This document shows positions 27,071 through 35,801 of a DNA stretch of 64,000 bases, one piece after another. The notes under the pieces are model-generated. The model was given only the letters and a program-made list of their open reading frames with translations, did not search any database and was not told the DNA's origin. A program made the translations under genes and the position numbers. The first letter of the stretch is position 1. Every line of letters starts with the position of its first letter. This stretch comes from Pseudomonadales bacterium (GTDB lineage Bacteria; Pseudomonadota; Gammaproteobacteria; Pseudomonadales; Ketobacteraceae): the NCBI GenBank assembly GCA_002708905.1, contig PAPM01000025.1:309010-373009 (forward strand), in the 5' to 3' direction.

Positions 27071-27770
27071 AGCTTTGTGGTGATGTATTGAGAGGCGGTG
27101 ATGTATCGAGAGGCCCGATACCGTAAGCAGCTTTCAGTTCCCGCATGGTACCCAACACAACCAACTTGCAACTTTCCACCAGGATCTCCTGGGGAATCTT
27201 GTAGCCCCCCAGCATCCATTGCACAGCGGTTGCTGAGCAGGCACCGTTAATGGCTGCCGACATGGCTTCGATAAATTCCTGGGACAAAACCAAATCCGGG
27301 TTATCCACTTTCAACATGGTTTCGGCCAGCGAGGATTGAGCCCGCACAATGGTATGCAGGATTTCATTCACCCGGTCCGTACCCACCATGCTTTCAATAT
27401 ATAAAACCCGGACCATGCGGTCGTCCCGCATCAGGGAGAAATACAAATCAAGGCAAAACTGGATACGTTCATCCAGCAGCTCCGGCAGAGAAGGCAACTC
27501 GGAGAGAAAACGCTGGGTGAGTGAACTGATTTGCCCGTTATACACCGCACAGTACAGGTCCTCCGTATCCGTGAAGGATTCGTAGAAGTAGCGCTCGGTG
27601 AGGCCCGCTTCCTTGCACAGTTTACGCACAGTAGCGCCGCGCATGCCGTAACGGCCGAAGATTTCCAGCCCGGCTTCCAGAAAACGTTCACGACGCTCGT
27701 TGACCCGTTCTGATTCACTCAGACCGGCATAAACCCGTTTAGCGGTTTTTTTGGATGATGTAGTGGTCAT
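27069..27770 (-). CDS. TetR/AcrR family transcriptional regulator
   Basis: A 233-residue repressor with an N-terminal HTH: RRERFLEAGLEIFGRYGMRG, then TVRKLCKEAGLTERYFYESF. The C-terminal half is a helical ligand domain. It converges on the oxidase gene and has the ferredoxin gene behind it on the same strand. Candidate targets are the operator-like repeats at 22920 and 28309; its own target cannot be assigned. Confidence 0.88.
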   Translation of the reverse strand: MTTTSSKKTAKRVYAGLSESERVNERRERFLEAGLEIFGRYGMRGATVRKLCKEAGLTERYFYESFTDTEDLYCAVYNGQISSLTQRFLSELPSLPELLDERIQFCLDLYFSLMRDDRMVRVLYIESMVGTDRVNEILHTIVRAQSSLAETMLKVDNPDLVLSQEFIEAMSAAINGACSATAVQWMLGGYKIPQEILVESCKLVVLGTMRELKAAYGIGPLDTSPPLNTSPQS

Positions 27771-27888
27771 GGATGGATTTCACTACAAAGTTCAACTGCA
27801 GTAAAGCATCACTCGACTGACCATGATGGCTTTCGGTACTGACCGGCCAGTGCTGTCGAAATCTGGCCGGTATTCTGTATATGAAATC

Positions 27889-28209
27889 TTAATAATCCTG
27901 CTGCGCAATGGTGACCTTCATACCATCCATGTCATCGGTGAGGGTAATCTGGCAGGAAAGACGGGAATTGTCCTTAAAATGTTCGGTACTGCTCACCAAT
28001 TGCATCTCATCTTCGCTGGGTGCATGCAGTTTTTCTTTCCAATCGTCCTCGATATAGCAATGGCAGGAGGAACAGGAACAGACCCCGCCGCATATTGCCA
28101 GAATGTCGTCATAGCCATTATCTCTCAATGCTTCCATCAAGGTTTCCCCTGACTTCGCCTCCAGAGAGGTAACATTTCCCGCTAAATCAGTAATCTCTAG
28201 TGTAGGCAT
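27889..28209 (-). CDS. 2Fe-2S ferredoxin (adrenodoxin/putidaredoxin type)
   Basis: A 106-residue plant-adrenodoxin-type ferredoxin. Cluster ligands are Cys40, Cys46, Cys49 and Cys86 (C-x5-C-x2-C-x36-C). This class feeds electrons to P450s and Rieske-type or other oxygenases. It is divergent from a matching NADH:ferredoxin reductase with AGGAG just upstream of the ATG. Together they would power the P450 at 17.9 kb or another oxygenase elsewhere. Confidence 0.92.
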   Translation of the reverse strand: MPTLEITDLAGNVTSLEAKSGETLMEALRDNGYDDILAICGGVCSCSSCHCYIEDDWKEKLHAPSEDEMQLVSSTEHFKDNSRLSCQITLTDDMDGMKVTIAQQDY

Positions 28210-28275
28210 CTCTCTCTACTCCTGCATTTCTTGTTATCATGTCCCGGTTGATTAAAAAACCCTTTAGGGCATAGG

Positions 28276-28331
28276 GGTACCTGTACCGCCCAGCCCTGCT
28301 TGGATGGAGTTAGTATACACAGTATACTAAC
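28276..28331. promoter_or_regulatory. Operator-like inverted repeats between ferredoxin and reductase genes
   Basis: Two repeats lie in the divergent promoter region. GTTAGTATAC (28309-28318) and GTATACTAAC (28322-28331) are perfect 10-bp arms 3 nt apart. A smaller one, GGTAC-CT-GTACC, is at 28276-28287. Both are placed where a TetR-type repressor could control both genes. Confidence 0.5.
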
Positions 28332-28392
28332 AACAACAACAGCTATTCATTTTTCGATATTTATAAATAAAGGCAGTCCGAGGGATATCCCA

Positions 28393-29634
28393 ATGAGTGA
28401 AGATCAAGTTTGTATTATTATCGGCGCCAGTCACGCCGGAGCCCAATTGGCCACAAGTGTTCGCAAGGAAGGATGGGAAGGTCGCATTCTGGTAATCGGG
28501 GATGAACCGATTGCGCCCTATCACCGCCCACCGCTGTCCAAAGCCTTTTTGATGAAAGAAAAAACCGCCGACCAGCTGGAAATCTTTAAGCCCTCGGTTT
28601 ACGAAAAAGCCGGAGTGGAATTCAAGCTGAACGCCCGCGTGAGCAAAATCGACCGCGCCGGCAAATCCATTACCCTGGACAGTGGTGAGACCCTGCCTTA
28701 TACCAAATTGGCACTGTGCACCGGCGCCCGGGTACGCAAGCTGGACATCCCCGGCGGCGATCTGCCCGGCGTACACTATCTGCGCGACCTGGCGGACTCT
28801 GAAGCGATCCAGGGCAGTGTTAAGGAAGGCGGCAAAGCCGTTATCGTCGGTGGTGGCTATATCGGTTTGGAAACCGCCGCATCGCTACGCAAGCTGGGTA
28901 TGGACGTCACCGTACTGGAAATGATGCACCGGGTGCTGGAGCGGGTAACCGCGCCGGAACTGTCTGAGTACTACACCAAGCTACACCAAGGCCATGGCGT
29001 TAAGATCATTACCGACGCCCAGGCTCAGGCCATTCTGGGTGATGGCCGCGCCCAGCAGGTACAGTGCAATAATGACCTGACCCTGGACGCTGACCTGGTG
29101 ATCATCGGCATCGGTGTTATTCCCAATACCGAACTGGCGGCAGATGCCGGTCTGGAAATCGAAAACGGCATCGTGGTAGACGAGTTTGCCTGCACCCAGG
29201 ATCCGGATATCGTGGCCGCCGGTGACTGCACCTTCCATCCCAACGATGTGCTGGGCTATCGCCTGCGCCTGGAATCCGTGCCCAACGCCATGGAGCAGGC
29301 CAAGACGGCCGCCGCCTCCATCTGTGGCAAGCAGAAGGCCTACCATGCTCTGCCCTGGTTCTGGTCTGACCAGTATGACATCAAGCTGCAGATCGCCGGC
29401 TTTAACCGCGGCTATGATCGCGTGGTACTGCGCGGCAATCCGGACAGCAACCAGTTCGTTGCCTGGTATCTGCAAGGGGACAAAATCCTGGCCGCAGATT
29501 GCATCAACAGCGCCAAGGAATTCATGCAGGCCAAAAAGATCATCGGCGAGCAGCTGTCGATCAGCGTGGAAGACCTGGCCAACAGCGAAAATGACCTGGT
29601 GGCATTGGTAAAGGCGGCACTTGAAGTCGCATAA
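28393..29634 (+). CDS. FAD-dependent NADH:ferredoxin reductase
   Basis: A 413-residue flavoprotein of the putidaredoxin-reductase/rubredoxin-reductase class. It has an FAD-binding IIGASHAGAQLA, an NAD-binding VIVGGGYIGLETAA, and the family's AAGDCTFHPN and WFWSDQYDIKLQIAG segments. The start at 28393 follows a weak AGGG ribosome site; the longer frame from 28300 would read through the operator. It should reduce the divergently encoded 2Fe-2S ferredoxin with NADH. Confidence 0.92.
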   Translation: MSEDQVCIIIGASHAGAQLATSVRKEGWEGRILVIGDEPIAPYHRPPLSKAFLMKEKTADQLEIFKPSVYEKAGVEFKLNARVSKIDRAGKSITLDSGETLPYTKLALCTGARVRKLDIPGGDLPGVHYLRDLADSEAIQGSVKEGGKAVIVGGGYIGLETAASLRKLGMDVTVLEMMHRVLERVTAPELSEYYTKLHQGHGVKIITDAQAQAILGDGRAQQVQCNNDLTLDADLVIIGIGVIPNTELAADAGLEIENGIVVDEFACTQDPDIVAAGDCTFHPNDVLGYRLRLESVPNAMEQAKTAAASICGKQKAYHALPWFWSDQYDIKLQIAGFNRGYDRVVLRGNPDSNQFVAWYLQGDKILAADCINSAKEFMQAKKIIGEQLSISVEDLANSENDLVALVKAALEVA

Positions 29635-29662
29635 GCAAGAGCGGTACCGACCCATGTAATGC

Positions 29663-29727
29663 CCGGCTTCTGAAGCCGGACTTCGCAATCCTGACAAGCT
29701 CCAAAGCCGAGCCATCAGGATTGCGAA
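29663..29727. repeat. Two hairpin-forming inverted repeats after the ferredoxin reductase gene
   Basis: CCGGCTT-CTG-AAGCCGG (29663-29679) is followed by 13-bp arms TTCGCAATCCTGA (29682-29694) and TCAGGATTGCGAA (29715-29727) around a 20-nt loop. They could end transcription of the reductase, although no T-run follows. Confidence 0.55.
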
Positions 29728-29730
29728 GGA

Positions 29731-29770
29731 TAAATTATGCATTATTATTGCAAATATAATGCATAATTTA
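29731..29770. promoter_or_regulatory. 40-bp inverted repeat, candidate TetR operator (site 2)
   Basis: Perfect 15-bp arms TAAATTATGCATTAT (29731-29745) and ATAATGCATAATTTA (29756-29770) surround a 10-nt spacer. Read on the minus strand it contains TTTGCAATA-N4-TGCAT, matching sites at 10605 and 39352. It lies 58 nt upstream of the chsH2-like gene. Confidence 0.6.
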
Positions 29771-29827
29771 TTACAATCGTGCTGTAACCCATAACAATAA
29801 CGATCATCAGCACATGAGGGAGTAGCC

Positions 29828-30820
29828 ATGTCGGATTCGTCGGCGGCGGACATTCTCGAAAGAATCAAGCCACTCATGCACAAACGGGTTGGGCCCTACA
29901 ACAGCTGGAACCCGGTTTCCCGCACCCAGATCTGGCAATGGTGCAGCGCCATGGGGGACCACAACCCACTCTATCTGGACGACCAATACCGCGCCGAGCA
30001 CAGTGAATTCTCCCGGGATAAAGCCGTAGCCCCACCGGCCATGATGCAGATGTGGTCGATGCGGGATGTGAACGGCAACGACGGCCCTGGCTCCACCACC
30101 GACAATCTGTTTGAAATTCTCGCTGCGCTTGAAGAAGAAGGCTACGAGGGCATCATGGCCGTGAGCTATGACCAGACCTTCCATCGCTATCTGGAAGAAG
30201 GCGACCGCGCCCACCACTACAGCACCATCATCAACGTCAGTGACCTGAAAACCACCGGCATCGGCAAAGGTTTCTTTGTCACCCAGTTGGCGGAATTCAT
30301 GGACCAGAATGATGAGCTGTTTGCAGAAGCCCGCATTACCTATTTCAAATACCAGGTGCCGAAGAAACCCGCCGGCGCCAGTAAGCCCAGCGCCCCCGGC
30401 AAAATCAATCGCATCCATCCGGTGGAAAATCATGACCACGAGCATTTCTGGCAGGGCCTGCGCGACGGCAAACTGTTGATCCAGAAATGCGATGATTGTG
30501 GTGAGCTGCGTCATCCTCCGCAGCCCATGTGTGAGCATTGTCAGTCGTTGAACTGGAGCACCATCGAGTCAAAAGGCAAAGGCACCGTCTACACCTACAC
30601 CGTGATGCACTATCCGGAAATTCCACCGTTTGATTATCCCAATGCCATTGTGTTGGTGGATCTGGAAGAAGGGGTGCGCATTGTGTCGCAATTAATCGGC
30701 ACCAAACCGGATGACATCAAAATCGGCATGCCGGTGGAAATGAAACTGACGGAAGTGCAGGAAGATATGACCCTGCCCCTATTCCACGCTGCAGGCCCCA
30801 AGATTGAAGAGAAACCCTAA
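29828..30820 (+). CDS. ChsH2-like MaoC/DUF35 fusion, steroid side-chain enoyl-CoA hydratase subunit
   Basis: A 330-residue two-domain protein. The N-terminal part is a MaoC-like hot-dog (RTQIWQWCSAMGDHNPLY). The C-terminal part is DUF35, with a zinc ribbon (CDDCG...CEHCQ) and an OB fold (KGTVYTYTVMHYPEIPP). This fusion matches ChsH2 of steroid-degrading actinobacteria, which pairs with ChsH1 to hydrate a side-chain enoyl-CoA while its DUF35 domain docks and activates the Ltp2 aldolase. The next two genes are exactly a ChsH1-like and an Ltp2-like protein, which strongly supports the assignment. The substrate may still be a bile acid or another steroid rather than cholesterol. Confidence 0.8.
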   Translation: MSDSSAADILERIKPLMHKRVGPYNSWNPVSRTQIWQWCSAMGDHNPLYLDDQYRAEHSEFSRDKAVAPPAMMQMWSMRDVNGNDGPGSTTDNLFEILAALEEEGYEGIMAVSYDQTFHRYLEEGDRAHHYSTIINVSDLKTTGIGKGFFVTQLAEFMDQNDELFAEARITYFKYQVPKKPAGASKPSAPGKINRIHPVENHDHEHFWQGLRDGKLLIQKCDDCGELRHPPQPMCEHCQSLNWSTIESKGKGTVYTYTVMHYPEIPPFDYPNAIVLVDLEEGVRIVSQLIGTKPDDIKIGMPVEMKLTEVQEDMTLPLFHAAGPKIEEKP

Positions 30821-30830
30821 GGAGGCGATG

Positions 30831-31280
30831 ATGTCTGACGTGAATCATAAATTCAAAAACGTAATCGCCTCTGACCTGTCAGTGGGTGATGCCCTACCCG
30901 AGTTTGAACTGCCCATTACCGCTAAATTGGTAGTCTCTACCGCCATGGCATCCCAGGATTTTCAGGATGTGCATCACGACAAAGATGCAGCTATTGCCAA
31001 GGGCACACCGGATATTTTCATGAACATCCTTACCACCAACGGTTTTGTTGGCCGCTACCTCACAGATTGGGCCGGCCCCGGTAGCCGCATCAAAAAGATC
31101 CAGTTTAATCTGGGCGCGCCCAATTATCCCGGCGACACCATGATCATGAGCGGCGAGGTAACGGAACTCAGTCAGGACGGCGAACACCACCTGGCCCATG
31201 TGAATTTCAAAGGCAAGAACGGCATGGGCAATCACGTGAGTGGAACGGCCATAGTGCAACTGGCGACAGTGGCAGGATAA
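30831..31280 (+). CDS. ChsH1-like MaoC hydratase subunit
   Basis: A 149-residue single hot-dog protein of the MaoC type. The segment ASQDFQDVHHDKDAA carries the Asp/His pattern of hydratase active sites, and PGDTMIMSGEVTEL is a typical MaoC strand. It would form the heteromeric hydratase with the preceding ChsH2-like protein. The start at 30831 is spaced best from AAGGAGG; an ATG three bases earlier is possible. Confidence 0.8.
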   Translation: MSDVNHKFKNVIASDLSVGDALPEFELPITAKLVVSTAMASQDFQDVHHDKDAAIAKGTPDIFMNILTTNGFVGRYLTDWAGPGSRIKKIQFNLGAPNYPGDTMIMSGEVTELSQDGEHHLAHVNFKGKNGMGNHVSGTAIVQLATVAG

Positions 31281-31292
31281 GGAGTTAGAGCA

Positions 31293-32468
31293 ATGAGCAA
31301 TACATTATCCCGCAAAGCGGCCATTGTCGGCATCGGTGCCACCGAGTTTTCCAAGGACTCCGGTCGCAGTGAAATGCAGCTGGCCTGCGAGGCAGTGAAA
31401 GCCGCACTGGACGATGCCGGCCTGAAAGGCAGCGACATCGACGGCATGTCCAGCTTCAGCATGGACAACAACTGGGAAAACGAAATCCTGCGCCAAGTGG
31501 GTGGCAAGGAATTAAAATTCTTTTCCCGCACGGAATTCGGTGGCGGTGCCGCCTGCGGTCCATTCGTACATGCAGCCACTGCGATTGCCAGCGGACTGTG
31601 CGATACCGTCGTTATTTATCGCGCTCTGAACGAACGCTCCGGTTTGCGTTTTGGCAGCGGCCAAATGATGAATAACAGTCCGTTAGACCCCAACATCATT
31701 AACTTCAGCCATTATTTCCCCTACGGTTTTATGACACCCGCTGCCTGGATCGCTTTCAGTGCCCGCCGTTATATGCATGAATACGGCGCCACCAGCGAAG
31801 ACTTTGGCCGGGTGGCAGTGGCCATGCGCGATTTTGCCGCCACCAATCCCAATGCATTTTTCTATGAACGCCCCATAACACTGGAAGAACATCAGGCATC
31901 GCGCATGATCGCCGATCCGTTGCGTTTGTACGACTGCTGTCAGGAAAGCGATGGCGCGGTGGCCTTTGTGGTGACGTCCGTGGAGCGCGCGAAAGACCTG
32001 GCCAATACACCGGCGGTGATTGCCAGTGCGCGCCAAAGCATCGTGAAAGAATCCCGCATGATGACGCCGTTCTACGGTGAAACCTTGTCAGGTATTCCCG
32101 AGTTTGATGCCTGCGCCGGTGAGGTTTATTCCATGGCCGGGCTGTCACCCAGCGACATCGACGTGGCCTGTCTTTACGATCACTTTTCTCCTTGGGTGTT
32201 ACCACAACTGGAAGCGTTCGGTTTCTGTGATCGCGGTGAAGCCAAGGATTTTGTCAAAGACGGCCATATCAATCGGGGCGGCAAATTACCGGTTAATCCC
32301 CATGGCGGACAACTGGGTGAAGCCTATATCCACGGCATGAACGGCATCGCCGAAGCGGTGCGCCAAATCCGGGGCTCCTCGGTAAACCAGGTGGAAAAAG
32401 TGGATCACGTACTGATTACCGCCGGAGCCGGTGTACCCACCGGAGCGGCCATTCTGGAACGGGGCTAG
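31293..32468 (+). CDS. Ltp2-like thiolase-fold lipid-transfer protein (steroid side-chain aldolase)
   Basis: A 391-residue thiolase-fold protein (AIVGIGATEFSKDSGRSEMQLA; NPHGGQLGEAYIHGMNG). In Ltp2-type enzymes, thiolase chemistry is replaced by retro-aldol cleavage that removes the last side-chain carbons from a 17-hydroxy steroid CoA ester, and activity needs the DUF35 domain of ChsH2. The gene order chsH2-chsH1-ltp2 with short gaps (10-12 nt) and an AAGGAG Shine-Dalgarno supports a working complex. Other SCP-x-like thiolases cannot be ruled out without alignment. Confidence 0.8.
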   Translation: MSNTLSRKAAIVGIGATEFSKDSGRSEMQLACEAVKAALDDAGLKGSDIDGMSSFSMDNNWENEILRQVGGKELKFFSRTEFGGGAACGPFVHAATAIASGLCDTVVIYRALNERSGLRFGSGQMMNNSPLDPNIINFSHYFPYGFMTPAAWIAFSARRYMHEYGATSEDFGRVAVAMRDFAATNPNAFFYERPITLEEHQASRMIADPLRLYDCCQESDGAVAFVVTSVERAKDLANTPAVIASARQSIVKESRMMTPFYGETLSGIPEFDACAGEVYSMAGLSPSDIDVACLYDHFSPWVLPQLEAFGFCDRGEAKDFVKDGHINRGGKLPVNPHGGQLGEAYIHGMNGIAEAVRQIRGSSVNQVEKVDHVLITAGAGVPTGAAILERG

Positions 32469-32471
32469 TCC

Positions 32472-32891
32472 ATGTCGATCATTCCCCAAGGTTTTGATGG
32501 TGGCGGCTTTGCGCCCTACTCCGATCACTGCGGGCCGATTCGTTATAAACGTGAGACTTTAGAAGATGGCAGCATTCGCGGTTGGGCCGGTGTGATGTTG
32601 CAGGAACACCATATCGGCGGCAACAACCGTGGCCACGGCGGCTTGCTGATGACCATTCTCGATGAAGCATTAGGTATGAACGCCTGCATCAGTCGCAACA
32701 TGCAGCCGGCAGTCACCGTCTCTATGAACACGCAGTTTTTTGCCCCCATGACGGCAGGCCAGTTTCTAATGGCCTACGGCAAAGTCACTCACGCCACAAC
32801 GTCCATGGCCTTCATGGAAGGCGAAGCCTGGTGTGGTGACATCTTGGTGGGCAAAGCCAGCGGCGTGTGGAAATACCTCAAGCCCAGGTGA
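32472..32891 (+). CDS. PaaI-family hot-dog thioesterase
   Basis: A 139-residue hot-dog protein with the PaaI-type signature NRGHGGLLMTILDEALGMNA. It starts 3 nt after the ltp2-like gene. It probably hydrolyses an acyl-CoA to recover CoA from a blocked or dead-end intermediate of the same pathway; the substrate is unknown. Confidence 0.82.
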   Translation: MSIIPQGFDGGGFAPYSDHCGPIRYKRETLEDGSIRGWAGVMLQEHHIGGNNRGHGGLLMTILDEALGMNACISRNMQPAVTVSMNTQFFAPMTAGQFLMAYGKVTHATTSMAFMEGEAWCGDILVGKASGVWKYLKPR

Positions 32892-32925
32892 TCACTACTC
32901 TGGCTTAAAACGAAGCGAGGCAACC

Positions 32926-33702
32926 ATGTTCAACTTTTCCGGCAAGAGCGTCATCATCACCGGCGGCAGCAAAGGCGTCGGTTTTGGCATCAGTGAAGCC
33001 TTTTTGGCAGCAGGAGCAGACGTGTTTATCTGTGGCCGTAGCGAACCGGAAACCCTGCCCCAAGCCAACGGCAAACAGGCGGTGTTTTATAGTGTGGACG
33101 TGCGCCAGCCAGAAGCATCACAGACGCTGATTGATGAGGTAGTGAAACAGACCGGACGTTTGGACGTCTTGATCAATAACGCCGGTGGCAGCCCTCCCGT
33201 GCCAGCAGCGGACGCCTCGCCACGACTGACCGAATCCATCATCCGCCTGAACCTGATTGCCCCAATGATCCTTGCCCAACAGGCTTACCACGCTATGCGT
33301 GAACGAGGCGGCAGCATCATCAACATTGCCAGTATCTCGGGGGAACGGCCTTCTCCCGGCACCGCAGCCTATGGCGCTGCGAAAGCAGGTTTGATCAATG
33401 CCACCCGCTCGCTGGCCCAGGAATGGGGTGCAGATAAGGTGCGGGTTAATGCCATCATTGCCGGCATGATAAAAACCGAGGCCTCCCACGACCACTACGG
33501 CGGTGAAGCGGGTATTCGTTTGATTGAGGAATCACTACCAATGAAGCGCATGGCAGTACCGGAAGACATTGCCCACGCCTGCCTGTTTCTAGCCGATGCC
33601 CACGCCGGTTATATCAGCGGCGCGGCGTTGGAAGTATATGGCGGTGGCGAGCCGCCAAGTTTTTTGAAATTGGCAGAAGAGGCTTTTCAACTGGGGCAGT
33701 GA
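32926..33702 (+). CDS. SDR family NAD(P)-dependent oxidoreductase
   Basis: A 258-residue classical SDR: TGGSKGVGFG, INNAGGS, ASISGERPSPGTAAYGAAK (Ser and YxxxK) and a C-terminal ISGAALEVYGG. ATG 32926 follows GCGAGGCAACC; the longer frame overlaps the thioesterase. It probably ends the chsH2-led operon and may be a hydroxysteroid or hydroxyacyl-CoA dehydrogenase. Confidence 0.87.
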   Translation: MFNFSGKSVIITGGSKGVGFGISEAFLAAGADVFICGRSEPETLPQANGKQAVFYSVDVRQPEASQTLIDEVVKQTGRLDVLINNAGGSPPVPAADASPRLTESIIRLNLIAPMILAQQAYHAMRERGGSIINIASISGERPSPGTAAYGAAKAGLINATRSLAQEWGADKVRVNAIIAGMIKTEASHDHYGGEAGIRLIEESLPMKRMAVPEDIAHACLFLADAHAGYISGAALEVYGGGEPPSFLKLAEEAFQLGQ

Positions 33703-33770
33703 TCAGCCATTTTACCGGCACCACTCTAACTCTCAGATCAAACACTCGACGTCTTACAGACGTTATGCCT

Positions 33771-34169
33771 CTACTCTTCCCATTCAGAATTTTGCAACAC
33801 TACACGATACCCGTCCGGGTCCTCATAGGTTTTTCCAACAGCATCCCAATAGCCATTATACGAACGAACATGCACAAACCCGGCCTGCTCCATATTCCTG
33901 CAGTTTTCCACCCATTCGTCATGATCAGGAATGTAGAAAACCAATAAGTTATCTTTCGTTGGAGCGCGCCCCACCTGGGTACCTATATGATGCGTAAACT
34001 CCAAATGATAGACATGATCAGGGTGCCCAATAATGGCCCCATCGAAACCATCATGATTCTTAAAGCTACCTAGCAATTTAAAACCGAGACCCGACACATA
34101 CATTGACGTGATTTCCTCCAGTCGGTCTGTCGGCCTAGCCACTCTAAGAACCGATTTTTTTGAAATCAT
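33771..34169 (-). CDS. VOC (glyoxalase/bleomycin-resistance) superfamily protein
   Basis: A 132-residue single-module VOC protein: VLRVARPTDRLEEITSMYVSGLGFKLLG at the start and YEDPDGYRVVLQNSEW at the end, the usual paired beta-alpha-beta3 halves. His in DHVYHLEF and the Glu of the C-terminal half are possible metal ligands. The sequence is more AT-rich than its neighbours and lies at the edge of a patch with an orphan gene and a pseudogene, hinting at acquisition. The start at 34169 removes a non-homologous extension. Confidence 0.75.
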   Translation of the reverse strand: MISKKSVLRVARPTDRLEEITSMYVSGLGFKLLGSFKNHDGFDGAIIGHPDHVYHLEFTHHIGTQVGRAPTKDNLLVFYIPDHDEWVENCRNMEQAGFVHVRSYNGYWDAVGKTYEDPDGYRVVLQNSEWEE

Positions 34170-34349
34170 TAAGTTATCTTCCTGTACCAAGCGCTGAACA
34201 CAGAATCCGAGCATTCAATCATCGCCAGCCCCTTGAACGTCTACAACCTTTGACATCATAACGACGTATCTATCGTTAACAAAACATATCACGGGCCATC
34301 CTATCGAAGACATTTTAGCCAATTTGGTAGAGTTCACGACAATTGATTC

Positions 34350-35198
34350 TCAACAACAGAACGTATGCCCATTCCAAGTTCTAATTATTTTATAGTAGAG
34401 CCCGGAATCTGGTCTGCATTTTGCGAAATGCCCATTTCTTAGATCATAATTATCAGCCTCATGCAAAAGGGCTTCGAGATCACTCGTTTTCCCATCATAA
34501 GAGAAAATCCTGCATTCGCCATCATGATCACCCTCCACACATGACAATAATAACCCACCCAAATAGTGTTGATCATCCATGAAAGAGCTTTTGGTTAATG
34601 GTAACGCCACTTCAGATAGATTCCGATATAGTAGAGGGCAAAGCTCATCTTCCTGATCGTAGGGACCTTCGCAACCATACTGATAGCGAAAACATTGCAC
34701 AGTGATAAGATTTTTTGGTGTTCTTAGTAACCGATACTTTTCAATAAACTTGTTTTGATCTGCTATCTTCATCAAACTCCCAGCGACCTGTTCAAGAGCA
34801 ATATATTCATCGCCCACTCTTAGGATGAACTTTTCTATGCTGGAAAAAGCGCGAAATTCTATTTGATATACGCCATTCTTCAAGTCAAAGGACTCTGCAA
34901 ATGACGCTGGCCCCATCGCAGTCAAACAAATTTCCGGTTCTATAACATCACGAATATCAACTGTGATTGTATTCCCTTCTGTCGTCACCTCGTATTCATA
35001 AGTGAAGTTTGCACATGAGTAATTTTTAATGGAGGAAACTTTAATATTGACCATCGGGCCTTTGAATTCAGGCTTCATGTATTCGTACAAGAACAGTTTA
35101 AACTTGATTTCTTGGGTAACTTCCACTTCGCTCGCCATGGTATCGCGAAAAGTAGTTAGCAGAGTTAAGATAACAGCCATTAGGCGCAATATGATCAT
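34350..35198 (-). CDS. Hypothetical secreted protein
   Basis: A 282-residue protein with a likely signal peptide (MIILRLMAVILTLLTTF, cleavage after about 22). The mature part is rich in acidic residues and has several Cys (CFRYQYGCEGPYDQ, LCPLLYRN, SCVEGDHDGECRIF, HFAKCRPD, HTFCC) that could form disulfides in the periplasm. I do not recognise a family. Codon use is AT-rich compared with the rest of the window, suggesting horizontal origin. Confidence 0.6.
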   Translation of the reverse strand: MIILRLMAVILTLLTTFRDTMASEVEVTQEIKFKLFLYEYMKPEFKGPMVNIKVSSIKNYSCANFTYEYEVTTEGNTITVDIRDVIEPEICLTAMGPASFAESFDLKNGVYQIEFRAFSSIEKFILRVGDEYIALEQVAGSLMKIADQNKFIEKYRLLRTPKNLITVQCFRYQYGCEGPYDQEDELCPLLYRNLSEVALPLTKSSFMDDQHYLGGLLLSCVEGDHDGECRIFSYDGKTSDLEALLHEADNYDLRNGHFAKCRPDSGLYYKIIRTWNGHTFCC

Positions 35199-35295
35199 AT
35201 CAACGTTGTAGCTTGCATCAGTGAATTGTGGTTGAGACCTGAACAGTCAGTATAGATTCAAAATAAAACATAGACTCAAAATTCGACTGACTGAG

Positions 35296-35696
35296 CTACG
35301 GTAGTCCTTTGCTGGATAACTTACATGACTTGTTTAGTTCATCCGGGGACATCTGCTTAATCAATATACCCTTATTGGTTACTGCATTTTTGTTTCCTGA
35401 TCGGGCCGCTTGATCCCGCCAGAAATGGGCTTGATTATGGTCTTTAGTTACACCGCTTCCATTGTAATAGTAGATGCCGAGATTGTATTGGGCATCCGCG
35501 CTGCCTTGTTCGGAAGCTCTCTCGAACCAGGTTGCTGCTGTTTCGTAGCTTTGTGGTACGCCTCTTCCGTAGTAATACATTTCGGCTACATGGTTTGTGC
35601 TTCGGTATCACCTTGTTTTGCATAGCGACTAAAGATAGGAAAAGACGATTGATAGCCGTCATGATTATATGCCTCAATGCCCCCTTTTCGATCCAC
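35296..35696 (-). pseudogene. Frameshifted Sel1-repeat protein remnant
   Basis: Two pieces of one Sel1 protein lie in different frames. The upstream piece (from GTG at 35696) reads IEAYNHDGYQSSFPIFSRYA and KQGDTEAQTM, then stops at TAG (35586-35588). The downstream piece (from 35580) continues with YYYGRGVPQSYETAATWFE and a second repeat ADAQYNLGIYYYNGSGVTKD. Adding one base near 35589 would join them as AQTM-VAEM-YYYGRG, restoring a perfect Sel1 repeat. There is also no signal peptide, so the gene appears to be decaying unless the frameshift is a sequencing error. Confidence 0.75.
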
Positions 35697-35801
35697 AAAA
35701 ACAGACTAACATACTAATACATTACATATTCTAGGGGGAGGCGCATAAAATATGCCTTAGAAATAGAGCATACACAACTGAACACTGCAGCACCCCCATA
35801 C

